Source of the DNA: a bacterium
GTDB lineage: Bacteria > UBA8248
NCBI GenBank assembly: GCA_027622355.1
Contig: JAQBZT010000103.1
Location: 1 to 8,988 of the forward strand
Length of the DNA: 8,988 nt
Direction: 5' to 3'
The position numbers and the translations under genes were made by a program. Below the pieces are notes generated by a model. That model saw nothing but the letters and a program-made list of their open reading frames with translations, was not told the origin of the DNA and made no database searches. This document shows positions 1 through 6,085 of this stretch, piece after piece (within the stretch, counting starts at the first letter, position 1; every line of letters starts with the position of its first letter).

Positions 1-1041
1 TACTCGGCCTTCAAGTTCTTCCTCTACACGCTGACGGGCTCGGTGCTGATGCTGCTCGCCATCCTCGCGATCTTCTTCGAGACCGGGACCACCGACGTGC
101 CGACGCTGATGCAGGCGCATCTGCCGTCGGGCATGCAGAACTGGCTGTGGCTCGCCTTCTTCGCCTCCTTCGCGGTCAAGGTGCCGATGTGGCCGGTCCA
201 CACCTGGCTGCCGGACGCCCACGTCGAGGCGCCGACGGCGGGCAGCGTCATTCTGGCCGGTATCCTCCTGAAGATGGGGACCTACGGATTCGTCCGGTTC
301 GTGCTGCCGCTTCTGCCCGAGGCGAGCCAGATATTCGTGCCCTTCATGGTGCTGCTCTCGATCATCGGGATCATCTACGGCGCGCTGGTGGCGATGGCGC
401 AGACCGACGTGAAGAAGCTGGTGGCGTACTCCTCGGTGAGCCATCTGGGCTTCGTGATGCTGGGCGTCTTCGCCCTGAACCAGCAGGGTGTTCTCGGCGG
501 CCAGCTCCAGATGATCAACCACGGGATCAGCACCGGGGCGCTCTTCCTTCTGGTCGGAATGGTCTACGAGCGGCGGCACACGCGGGAGATTTCCGAGTTT
601 GGCGGCCTCTCGAAGCAGGTTCCGGTCTATACGGTGCTGTTCGCCATCACCATGCTGAGCAGCATCGGATTGCCGGGGCTGAACGGCTTCGTCGGGGAAT
701 TTTTGATCCTTCTCGGCGCCTTCAAGGCGAGTTATGTATATGCAGCTTTCGCGGTCATCGGCATCGTGCTGGGGGCAGCCTACATGCTCTGGCTGTTCCA
801 GCGGATGTTCTTCGGTGAGCTGAGCAACCCCGAGAACCAAAAGCTCACCGACTGCAACCGGCGCGAAGTGCTCTACATGCTGCCCATGATCGCGCTGATG
901 TTCTGGATCGGCCTTTATCCGAAGCCGTTCCTGAGCCGGATGGAAGCGAGCGTGGACAAGGTGGTGAAGATGGTGAACGTGGCCGGTTCGCCGGACGCTC
1001 GCCGGGTGGCCGCCCTCCCGGGCCGCGGCGGGAAAAACTAG
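1..1041 (+). CDS. nuoM: NADH-quinone oxidoreductase subunit M (NuoM), 3' part
   Basis: This is the C-terminal 346 residues of NuoM, one of the three antiporter-like proton-pumping subunits in the membrane arm of respiratory complex I. The reading frame is open from the first base, so the start lies outside the window; the GTG at 43 is an internal valine. The family hallmark is the helix run KVPMWPVHTWLPDAH followed by VEAPTAGSVILAGILLKMG (window residues about 60-92). It carries lysines that in E. coli NuoM correspond to proton-channel residues. The conserved loop KKLVAYSSVSHLGFV follows, and the LPGLNGFVGEF motif lies near residues 224-234. The protein ends in a short basic tail rather than a membrane helix. 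nuoN starts 37 bases downstream, giving the usual nuoM-nuoN order at the end of nuo operons. Identification is secure; the exact residue equivalents are from family knowledge, not from an alignment. Confidence 0.97.
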   Translation, partial: YSAFKFFLYTLTGSVLMLLAILAIFFETGTTDVPTLMQAHLPSGMQNWLWLAFFASFAVKVPMWPVHTWLPDAHVEAPTAGSVILAGILLKMGTYGFVRFVLPLLPEASQIFVPFMVLLSIIGIIYGALVAMAQTDVKKLVAYSSVSHLGFVMLGVFALNQQGVLGGQLQMINHGISTGALFLLVGMVYERRHTREISEFGGLSKQVPVYTVLFAITMLSSIGLPGLNGFVGEFLILLGAFKASYVYAAFAVIGIVLGAAYMLWLFQRMFFGELSNPENQKLTDCNRREVLYMLPMIALMFWIGLYPKPFLSRMEASVDKVVKMVNVAGSPDARRVAALPGRGGKN

Positions 1042-1077
1042 GGACGCCGGAGAGAGGCGACGAAGGAGCTTTCTGCG

Positions 1078-2574
1078 ATGCCGATTGTGATCCCCGACAT
1101 TTCATTGTCCCTGGCGGCGCCCGAGATCGGCATGGTCATCCTGATTTGTGCGGTTCTGGTGACCGATTTCTTCGTGTCGCTGGAAAACAAGGCGCTGCTC
1201 GGCGTGATCAGCTTTGCCGGCGTGGTGGTTCTCGCCCTGGTGACGTTTTCCCAGTGGGGGGAGGGGGCACGAACCACATTCAGCGGCTTCTATGTGGCGG
1301 ACAATTTCAGTATATTCATCAAGGTGGTCATTCTCGTGACCACGGCGATCTCGATTCTCCTTTCGCTCCAGTACGTCAAGATCGAAAAAATAAATTTCGG
1401 CGAATTCTACGAGATGCTTCTGTTCTCGGTGTTCGGGATGCTGGTGCTGGTTTCGGCCAACGATCTGCTCTCGATTTTCCTGGGCATCGAAACGATGAGC
1501 ATCAGCATCTACGTGCTGGTGGCGTTCATTCGGCACGACCCGCTCAGCCGCGAGGCCGGACTGAAGTATTTCCTGATGGGCGCGTTCGCCACGGGAATCC
1601 TTCTCTACGGCATGGCGGTGGTCTACGGCCTGACGGGCACCACCGGGATTCCCGGGATCGCGAAGGCATTTTCGAGCGGCCGCGTCGGCGTATCGGACCC
1701 GGTGACGATCTTCGCGCTGATCCTGCTGGTGGCGGGTCTGGGCTTCAAGCTTGCGCTGGTTCCCTTCCACATGTGGCTGCCGGACGCCTACACCGGCGCG
1801 CCCACTTCCATTACGGCGTTCATGTCGGTGGCGGTGAAGCTGGCGACCTTCAGCGCGCTGATGCGCCTTTTCTTCGTGGGCTTCGAGGCCTCGGCCGAGA
1901 AGTGGAACATCCTGCTCTGGCTGCTGGCGGCATTCACGATGGTCTGGGGCAACGTGGCCGCCATCGTCCAAACCAGCCTGAAGCGCATGCTGGCCTATTC
2001 GAGCATCGCCCATGCGGGATACGCCCTGGTCGGGGTGGTGGCGAGCCTGAGCGTTGTGGACGGTAAAATCGCGTTCAGCCAGCTGGGTATCAGCTCGGTG
2101 CTCTTTTACATGGTCGTCTACATGTTCACGAACCTGGGCGCTTTCGGGATGCTCATCCTCTTGTGCCGGGACGGATGGCGGGGCGACAACATCGAAGACT
2201 GGAAAGGAATCGGCCAGGATCATCCCTGGGCGGGTTTGGCGTTTGTCGTGTTTCTACTCTCGCTGGCGGGGATTCCGCCCACGGCGGGCTTTGTCGGAAA
2301 GCTGTATGTTTTCGCCGCCGCGGTGGATAACGGCTACTACATGCTGGCGGTCATCGGCGTGCTGGCGAGTGCCGTCTCGATGTACTACTACGGTCGGGTT
2401 ATCATGACGATATTTATGGAGACCCGGGGGAGCGGGCAGCCGAAGGTGGAGTTCTCCAACGCCCCATCGCTTTTCTTCACCCTCGTCATTCTCGTGGTGG
2501 CCACGCTTCTGTTCGGCCTCTTCCCGGGAGGGATCCTCGAGGCGGCAAAAGATTCGGTCTCCGGCATCCTCTAG
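1078..2574 (+). CDS. nuoN: NADH-quinone oxidoreductase subunit N (NuoN)
   Basis: This is a complete 498-residue polytopic membrane protein, a normal length for NuoN, the antiporter-like subunit of complex I nearest the hydrophilic arm. The proton-transport (Proton_antipo_M) core spans about residues 125-420. Visible key residues are E138 in FLGIETMSISIY, K224 in GFKLALVPFHMWLPDAY, K254 in the next helix (MSVAVKLATF) and K408 in TAGFVGKLYVF. These match by motif the essential Glu and Lys residues described for E. coli NuoN. Another landmark is LKRMLAYSSIAHAGYAL at 301-317. The ATG at 1078 is supported by AAGGAG at 1063-1068, nine bases upstream. The gene is co-directional with nuoM and is the last gene of the operon on this strand. 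A clear intrinsic terminator does not follow at once; the first strong + strand terminator is about 600 bases downstream. Confidence 0.97.
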   Translation: MPIVIPDISLSLAAPEIGMVILICAVLVTDFFVSLENKALLGVISFAGVVVLALVTFSQWGEGARTTFSGFYVADNFSIFIKVVILVTTAISILLSLQYVKIEKINFGEFYEMLLFSVFGMLVLVSANDLLSIFLGIETMSISIYVLVAFIRHDPLSREAGLKYFLMGAFATGILLYGMAVVYGLTGTTGIPGIAKAFSSGRVGVSDPVTIFALILLVAGLGFKLALVPFHMWLPDAYTGAPTSITAFMSVAVKLATFSALMRLFFVGFEASAEKWNILLWLLAAFTMVWGNVAAIVQTSLKRMLAYSSIAHAGYALVGVVASLSVVDGKIAFSQLGISSVLFYMVVYMFTNLGAFGMLILLCRDGWRGDNIEDWKGIGQDHPWAGLAFVVFLLSLAGIPPTAGFVGKLYVFAAAVDNGYYMLAVIGVLASAVSMYYYGRVIMTIFMETRGSGQPKVEFSNAPSLFFTLVILVVATLLFGLFPGGILEAAKDSVSGIL

Positions 2575-2940
2575 GCGCGGGCCCTTTTCCTCCATTTCAA
2601 AAGCGCCTGGCAATCCGCAAATTTCCGGCTTTTTCCCCAATGAACTGGACTTTTTGCCTCACCGCCCGGCGGACAAGAAGGGTTGTCTTTGAGACAGATG
2701 AGACAGTCGTTTGAGACGGTACCCCCCGATTTTCCTCGAAAATGCCAGAATGTCACAAATGGATAGAATTTTCCCGAAATCGCGTTAAAATACTGTCGAT
2801 CTTCCGTCACCTCAAATCCCGGACATGGTGGGTCCCGCTATGATGAATACTTTTAAATCATTGTTTTCATTGGGCAAGTTATTTTTTTTATGTTTTTTCC
2901 ACCGTCGATCTGATTTTGGAATGAAATGTGCTTTTAATCG
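2575..2940. other. Gene-free, AT-rich region downstream of nuoN
   Basis: I see no credible protein gene here. The first 35 bases contain a weak imperfect stem (AGGCG at 2573-2577 with CGCCT at 2604-2608, and CTTTT with AAAAG inside it) without a T run, so it is a poor terminator candidate. Three TGAGAC repeats sit at 2690-2719. From about 2830 to 2940 the DNA becomes clearly AT-rich compared with the flanking GC-rich genes, with long T runs around 2879-2898. Such composition suits a promoter or regulatory region, but no good pair of -35 and -10 boxes was found in it. Confidence 0.5.
2690..2719. repeat. Three direct TGAGAC(A/G)G repeats, possible operator
   Basis: TGAGACAG occurs at 2690-2697 and 2699-2706, and TGAGACGG at 2712-2719. 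The first copy is also half of a small inverted repeat, TGTCT (2684-2688) with AGACA (2692-2696). Clustered short direct repeats upstream of an AT-rich stretch are typical of transcription factor binding sites, but no regulator can be named. The repeats could also be chance or decayed DNA. Confidence 0.3.
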
Positions 2941-2943
2941 GGG

Positions 2944-2952
2944 TGTTATAGG
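2944..2952 (+). promoter_or_regulatory. Possible extended -10 promoter element
   Basis: TG at 2944-2945, one spacer base, then TATAGG at 2947-2952 resembles an extended -10 element (TGnTATAAT). No recognisable -35 box lies 15-19 bases upstream. If used, transcription would start near 2959 and run through the hairpin-rich stretch to the terminator at 3179-3213, giving an RNA of about 250 bases. The call is weak because it rests on this one short match. Confidence 0.25.
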
Positions 2953-2954
2953 AA

Positions 2955-3213
2955 CAGCCCATTGAGCCGATAGAAAGGGTAAGACCTTTTTAACAGCTGT
3001 GCGACAGAAAATTCTGGGCCGGGCAGTTTCCCGGTGAAAGGATAAGAAAACCCTCACAAGGAGACTCTTGTAGGAGTCTCTCCCCCCGGTGGCCGGTAAA
3101 GGGATCCCCCAATGCCGTTTCACTGAAATCCCGCCACTGAGATTTTGCCGGGTAAGTTGGGCAAAATCCCTTCCTTTAGGGCGTATCTCTTAAGAGATAC
3201 GCCCTTTTCTTTT
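2955..3213 (+). ncRNA. Candidate structured small RNA or long nuo 3' UTR (unidentified)
   Basis: This non-coding stretch contains several perfect or near-perfect stems: AAAGG/CCTTT (2974-2978, 2985-2989), CCGGG/CCCGG (3019-3023, 3030-3034), GAGACTC/GAGTCTC (3061-3067, 3074-3080) and GATTTTGCC/GGCAAAATC (3141-3149, 3160-3168). It ends at a strong intrinsic terminator oriented for the + strand. No open frame on the + strand explains that terminator, and the nearest upstream gene on this strand, nuoN, ends about 600 bases away. I compared the sequence from memory with tmRNA, RNase P RNA, SRP RNA, 6S RNA and the common riboswitches and recognised none. The 5' end given here is a guess. The alternative is that nuo read-through transcripts end at this point. 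Confidence 0.4.
3179..3213 (+). terminator. Strong intrinsic terminator, + strand orientation
   Basis: Positions 3179-3204 form a perfect 26-base palindrome that begins GGGCGTATCTCT and ends AGAGATACGCCC. It folds into an 11-bp stem with a TTAA loop, followed at once by TTTTCTTTT (3205-3213). The T tract lies on the + strand side. Read on the - strand, the hairpin is followed by TAAAGG, so it would be a much weaker terminator for the phosphatase gene whose stop is 19 bases away. It may still give partial termination in that direction. Confidence 0.85.
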
Positions 3214-3222
3214 GAAAACGCT

Positions 3223-3807
3223 TCAGGGGATGAGTCGTTCAATCAGGGGGATGGCGTCCGCGAGCCGCCCGACGCGGTAGTCGCAGGGCTCTGAGGAATC
3301 CCCGGAAAGATGAACGGCCATCATCCCGGCCTCGCGGGCGGCCATCATGTCGTACCTCCCGTCGCCGATGACGATGCACCGGGCGGGAGGGACGCGGATC
3401 GCCTTCGCGCCCTCGAGGACAAGGCGCGGATTGGGCTTCCAGCAGCCGATATCGCGGGTGATGATCGCCTCGATTTCCAGTCCCATCCGGTCCAACATCA
3501 CGGCCACGTGACGCATGGCGTTGTTGGTCACCACGGCGAACGGGGTGTTCCGGGAGCGGAGAAAGCCGAGCAGCTCGCGGGCGCCCTCGTTGACCTCGGC
3601 GCGCCGGGCGGCTTCCCGCTCATGGCGTTCCAGTATCTCGAAAACGCGGGCGGCTTCGGCCTCGGGCGCCTCGGCCATGTAGTCCAGGATCGAGATGTCG
3701 TCCGATAAGAATCGCATCTCATTTGTCATGGCGGGCCAGTCGAAAAAAGATTTGGTCAGCGTACCGTCGAAATCGAGAAGTACGCCCCCGTAGGATGCCG
3801 GCTTCAT
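3223..3807 (-). CDS. HAD-superfamily phosphatase (phosphoglycolate phosphatase-like)
   Basis: This is a 194-residue cytoplasmic hydrolase of the haloacid dehalogenase superfamily, predicted to remove phosphate from a small metabolite through an aspartyl-phosphate intermediate. All four HAD motifs are present: LLDFDGTLT with nucleophile D12 and acid/base D14, VVTNN with T94, K124 in CWKPNP, and VIGDGRYDM with D149 and D153 for magnesium. A small helical cap (about residues 20-80) sits between motifs I and II, as in phosphoglycolate phosphatase and beta-phosphoglucomutase relatives. The length is slightly short for that group (usually 210-230). Its ATG overlaps the stop of the upstream AIR-synthase-like gene in an ATGA junction, so the two are translationally coupled and probably act in one pathway. 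The substrate cannot be read from the sequence. No clear intrinsic terminator in its own direction follows. Confidence 0.88.
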   Translation of the reverse strand: MKPASYGGVLLDFDGTLTKSFFDWPAMTNEMRFLSDDISILDYMAEAPEAEAARVFEILERHEREAARRAEVNEGARELLGFLRSRNTPFAVVTNNAMRHVAVMLDRMGLEIEAIITRDIGCWKPNPRLVLEGAKAIRVPPARCIVIGDGRYDMMAAREAGMMAVHLSGDSSEPCDYRVGRLADAIPLIERLIP

Positions 3808-4823
3808 GCGAGTGCCCTCCCGATTTCATCCGAGTCAAAGCGCGGAAGGGGGGCCTCTGTGCCGTCGCGCTTCTTGAGGATCCGCCCCGAAGCCTTCGGC
3901 CGGAGCACCCCGATGTGAAAGGCGCCGGCCCCTGCGGATTCGAGGGCGTGGCGGACGGCCGTCGCGCCCTCCGGGGGGACGGCGAGGAGCAGGGCGCCCG
4001 AGGTGATGACCCCGAGCGGGTCCAGACCGAGCGCGCGGCAAATGGCGCCGCCCTCTTTGGAGATGGGGATTTTTTCTTCCTCGATGACAAACCCCAGATC
4101 GGCGGCGTCGGCCAGCTCGTGCACCCCGGTCGCCAGCCCCCCCTCGGTCGGATCGTGCATCGCGTGAACCTCTCCCGTCCGGGCGGCGGCCAGCGCCGGT
4201 GCCACCACGCTCAGGCCGGGATCGCGGAGATATCCCTTCGCCCGCTCGATCATCTCTGTGCCCAGGGCGGGGAGCAGTTCTTTTTCCCTGGCTTCGGCGA
4301 GTATGGCCGCCCCCTCGACGGGAACCGGCTGCGTGAGCAGGATGAAATCCCCCGGCCGGGCGCCCTCGCCCCGGATGATGTCTTCCCGGGCGGCCTCTCC
4401 GATCATCTGGCCGCAGAGGATGGGACGCGGCAGCCCCAACGAGATTTCAGTGTGCCCCCCGCAGATCGTAACGCCCAGCTCGTCGCAGGCCGATCGCACA
4501 TCCGCCCATATCGCTTCCACCATCTGGCTGTCGGCGCGCCCCTCGGGGAGCAGCAGGGTCATGAGAAACCACAGCGGGGCGGCCCCCATGCAGGCGATGT
4601 CGTTGGCGTTGACGTGGACCGCGTACCAGCCGATGCGCTCTTCGACGAAGGTGATTGGGTCGCTTTTCACCACGATGCACCTCTCGCCGACATCGATGAC
4701 GGCGGCATCTTCCCCGACGCGGGGGCCGACGAGGAGGCGGGGGTGGCCCTTCATCTTTTCGAGAAGCCCGCCGAGCGCGCCGGCGGGGAGCTTTCCGGGG
4801 GGGTAGGGTGTCATCGTGTCCAA
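3804..4823 (-). CDS. AIR synthase-related protein, HypE/ThiL/PurM-like ATP-binding fold
   Basis: This 339-residue protein has the two-domain PurM/AIR synthase architecture. The N-terminal domain holds VGEDAAVIDVG at about 36-46, the VHVNANDIACMGA segment at 69-81 and a CGGHTEIS loop at 121-128. The C-terminal domain holds GARPGDFILLTQPVPVEGAA at 154-173 and DPTEGGLATGVHEL at 224-237. These regions bind ATP and metal in HypE, ThiL, SelD and PurM. Overall it is closest to the HypE-type group (COG0309). True HypE proteins end in PRxC, whose cysteine receives the carbamoyl group. Here the matching place reads PLPRFD (325-330) and is followed by a further nine residues without cysteine, so it cannot do HypE chemistry. 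It also lacks SelD's GC(C/U)xK start motif. The frame opens at TTG (4823); an ATG at 4814 is equally possible, and neither has a good ribosome binding site. The reaction is unknown, but an ATP-dependent phosphorylation is likely. Confidence 0.8.
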   Translation of the reverse strand: MDTMTPYPPGKLPAGALGGLLEKMKGHPRLLVGPRVGEDAAVIDVGERCIVVKSDPITFVEERIGWYAVHVNANDIACMGAAPLWFLMTLLLPEGRADSQMVEAIWADVRSACDELGVTICGGHTEISLGLPRPILCGQMIGEAAREDIIRGEGARPGDFILLTQPVPVEGAAILAEAREKELLPALGTEMIERAKGYLRDPGLSVVAPALAAARTGEVHAMHDPTEGGLATGVHELADAADLGFVIEEEKIPISKEGGAICRALGLDPLGVITSGALLLAVPPEGATAVRHALESAGAGAFHIGVLRPKASGRILKKRDGTEAPLPRFDSDEIGRALA

Positions 4824-4866
4824 AGGGAAAAGAGTCGGTCTCGGGGCGCATCCAGCTTGCAGCTAC

Positions 4867-4894
4867 ATTATTCGATGGGCACGGGAGGGCGCAA
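4867..4894 (-). promoter_or_regulatory. Possible sigma70 promoter for the AIR synthase-like/HAD operon
   Basis: On the - strand TTGCGC (4894-4889) is followed after 16 bases by AATAAT (4872-4867), which matches five of six bases of the -10 consensus. The -35 box matches only three of six. Transcription would start near 4860, leaving a leader of about 40 bases before the TTG/ATG start. The position is sensible, but the box quality is only moderate. Confidence 0.35.
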
Positions 4895-4949
4895 GCCGCG
4901 GGCCGGGATTTCCTTTGATTCCAGTAGTTTCCGCATACCTCATCCGGTC

Positions 4950-4978
4950 TTGACGCTGGCCGGAGCGGGCCTTAGAAT
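4950..4978 (+). promoter_or_regulatory. Sigma70 promoter for tRNA-Phe
   Basis: TTGACG (4950-4955) and TAGAAT (4973-4978) are each one base off the sigma70 consensus and lie at the ideal 17-base spacing. Transcription would start near 4985, about 75 bases before the mature tRNA, leaving a 5' leader for RNase P to remove. This is the best promoter in the window and points straight at the tRNA. Confidence 0.75.
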
Positions 4979-5059
4979 CGCTTGCCTTTTGCAGAAGCCT
5001 GATTTTATCGGCCTTTTTCCGGATACCGCCGGGCGGCCCGGCCCGCCCCCGCGTTTTTT

Positions 5060-5135
5060 GCCACGGTAGCTCAGTCGGTAGAGCAGTGGACTGAAAATCC
5101 ACGTGTCGGCGGTTCGATTCCGTCCCGTGGCACCA
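5060..5135 (+). tRNA. tRNA-Phe (anticodon GAA)
   Basis: A complete 76-base cloverleaf is visible. The acceptor stem GCCACGG (5060-5066) pairs perfectly with CCGTGGC (5125-5131). The D stem is GCTC/GAGC with loop AGTCGGTA. The anticodon stem GTGGA/TCCAC encloses CTGAAAA, with anticodon GAA at 5093-5095, which reads the UUC and UUU phenylalanine codons. The variable loop is five bases. The T stem GGCGG/CCGTC has one G-U pair around TTCGATT. The discriminator A and the CCA end (5133-5135) are encoded in the DNA. A sigma70 promoter lies 80-110 bases upstream. No T-rich terminator follows directly; an imperfect stem at 5160-5185 may serve. Its 3' end borders DNA that looks mobile. Confidence 0.98.
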
Positions 5136-5159
5136 GTTGAATCGCCCACCCCTCGTCGT

Positions 5160-5185
5160 CCCCTGAAACGCTAGGGTTTCCGGGG
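5160..5185 (+). terminator. Weak hairpin after tRNA-Phe
   Basis: CCCC (5160-5163) and GAAAC (5165-5169) pair with GTTTC (5176-5180) and GGGG (5182-5185) around a six-base loop, with one internal mismatch. It lies 25 bases after the tRNA and could end its transcript. No T tract follows, so intrinsic termination is uncertain. Confidence 0.3.
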
Positions 5186-5282
5186 CCATCGCCGGAATCG
5201 TCCGGGTCGAACGGATGGCCCTCGGTGATGACGAAGGGGCTGTATTTGATAAGCAATCCCTCGGTGTGAACCTGAATCTCCC

Positions 5283-5472
5283 CTGCTCGATGAGGTCTGC
5301 CATTGGTCCCTGACAACCCTGAGGGAGAAGCTCGTCAAGATCGGGGCCAAACGTGGTCCGTCACGGGCGCTACCTCACGTTCCAGCTGGCCGAGGTGGCC
5401 GTGCCGCGCGCGCTGTTCGAAAGAATCCTTGGCTTGATTGCAGACCGCAGGCCGTCGGCCCATCCCACATGA
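5283..5472 (+). pseudogene. IS1380-family transposase, C-terminal remnant with frameshift
   Basis: Only the last 62 or so residues of an IS1380-type DDE transposase remain. In one frame, from about 5283 to 5351, the DNA encodes CHWSLTTLREKLVKIGAK. After one extra base (C at 5352) the match continues in the next frame as VVRHGRYLTFQLAEVAVPRA and then LFERILGLIADRR, up to TGA at 5470-5472. This HWSL-T-LREKL-KIGAK-VV-HGRY-TFQLAEVAVPR pattern is the typical C-terminal signature of IS1380 transposases as I know them. The catalytic part and the left end of the element are absent, so it is a dead fragment. It probably marks an old insertion next to tRNA-Phe. The DNA after the stop, up to about 5570, may be the remains of the right end, but I cannot identify its terminal repeat. 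Confidence 0.85.
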
Positions 5473-5899
5473 CCGCAGGGGTGTCAGCGAGGGAGAGCCG
5501 GTCTACAGGAGAAGTATGTCCGGCGGGGGGCATAAATGCTTGAAAATGAGGCAATAATTGATTCTTGTCCCGGAATGAGGGGCTGTTTGGGACGGGCGTC
5601 GGTCGCTCAGAAAAGAATCGTGGCCTGGAATGGCCATTTGAAGCTAGAATACCTCTATTCAAGGAGCCATATGGGAATGTCGGTTGAATTGAACACACCC
5701 AATTGGCAGCAGTTATCGCAATTTTCTTTTGTTCATGGGGATACTTTTCGGGATGGAATATCTGGACATCTTGGAAATCCCCATTGTTTCCTGATTTCGG
5801 AAACCTGATAGAGGAGGAAGTTTCATAAGACCTGGTCCAACCTGAGGGGCACGCTACAGTGGGTCAATTGTAGGTCTTCGCTCGGAGGGAGGATGTACC
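5473..5899. other. Gene-poor region between IS remnant and symporter operon
   Basis: About 430 bases without a convincing gene. A 90-codon open frame at 5536-5808 lacks a good ribosome binding site and resembles no family, so I do not call it. A small hairpin GTTTCC/GGAAAC lies at 5786-5791 and 5799-5804, followed by a GAGGAGGAAG motif (5811-5820) with no start codon at a useful distance, possibly the remains of a lost gene start. No clear promoter boxes for the downstream operon were found, although the promoter is expected here. Confidence 0.5.
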
Positions 5900-6085
5900 A
5901 TGATCAATGGCGGCAAGCTCACGGTTAACGGTTGGTTGTTCGTGCTCTTCCTTGTTCTCGTCTTCACCACACCCTTCAACCCAATAATCAACAATCGGTA
6001 CTTCACCCTTTGGTGGTACCCCATCGTTGCGCTCTACGGGATATGGGTACTCTACCGGATCGTGTATGACAAGGAGGTGACGTGA
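5900..6085 (+). CDS. Small two-helix membrane protein, probable symporter accessory subunit
   Basis: This 61-residue protein has two predicted membrane helices, about residues 11-28 and 38-55. They are joined by a short polar loop (NPIINNRYFTLWW), and the tail is charged. ATG at 5900 follows a strong ribosome binding site, GGAGGGAGGA (5884-5893), six bases upstream. The gene ends in the start of the SSS transporter (TGATG junction), so the pair is translationally coupled. Several SSS transporters are known to be encoded with a small membrane partner (YhdT with PanF, and the DUF3311 and DUF4212 proteins). Size, topology and position fit that pattern and most resemble the DUF3311 type, but I cannot assign the family with certainty. 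Its likely role is assembly or stability of the transporter. Confidence 0.8.
   Translation: MINGGKLTVNGWLFVLFLVLVFTTPFNPIINNRYFTLWWYPIVALYGIWVLYRIVYDKEVT

Noticed and set aside
1102..2223. A 373-codon - strand open frame opposite nuoN.
   Set aside because: nuoN is certain on the + strand; the opposite frame is low-complexity, His/Arg/Glu-rich and matches no family.
2999..3005. GTGCGAC, the usual first bases of a group II intron.
   Set aside because: No domain V/VI, no intron-encoded reverse transcriptase, and the following sequence does not resemble known intron domain I.
2812..3123. A 103-codon - strand open frame in the gap after nuoN.
   Set aside because: No ribosome binding site, no recognisable family, and it lies across the AT-rich and hairpin-rich non-coding stretch.
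3130..3139. CCCGCCACTG, a string seen in the cobalamin riboswitch core.
   Set aside because: The other conserved blocks of that riboswitch are missing or in the wrong order, and no B12-related gene follows.
3804..4823. Selenophosphate synthetase (SelD) as the identity of the AIR-synthase-like gene.
   Set aside because: The N-terminal Cys/Sec-containing GC(C/U)xK motif of SelD is absent and the C-terminal half is closer to HypE-type proteins.
3723..5069. A 448-codon + strand open frame.
   Set aside because: It lies antisense to the coupled AIR-synthase-like and HAD genes, which have clear motifs; long opposite-strand frames are expected in GC-rich DNA.
4940..5316. Minus-strand open frames across the tRNA, with peptides such as DGIEPPTRGFSVHCSTD.
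   Set aside because: These are the well-known spurious translations of the antisense strand of a tRNA, often mis-annotated as hypothetical proteins.
5536..5808. A 90-codon + strand open frame after the IS remnant.
   Set aside because: No good ribosome binding site or family resemblance; its beginning overlaps the probable right-end debris of the IS element.
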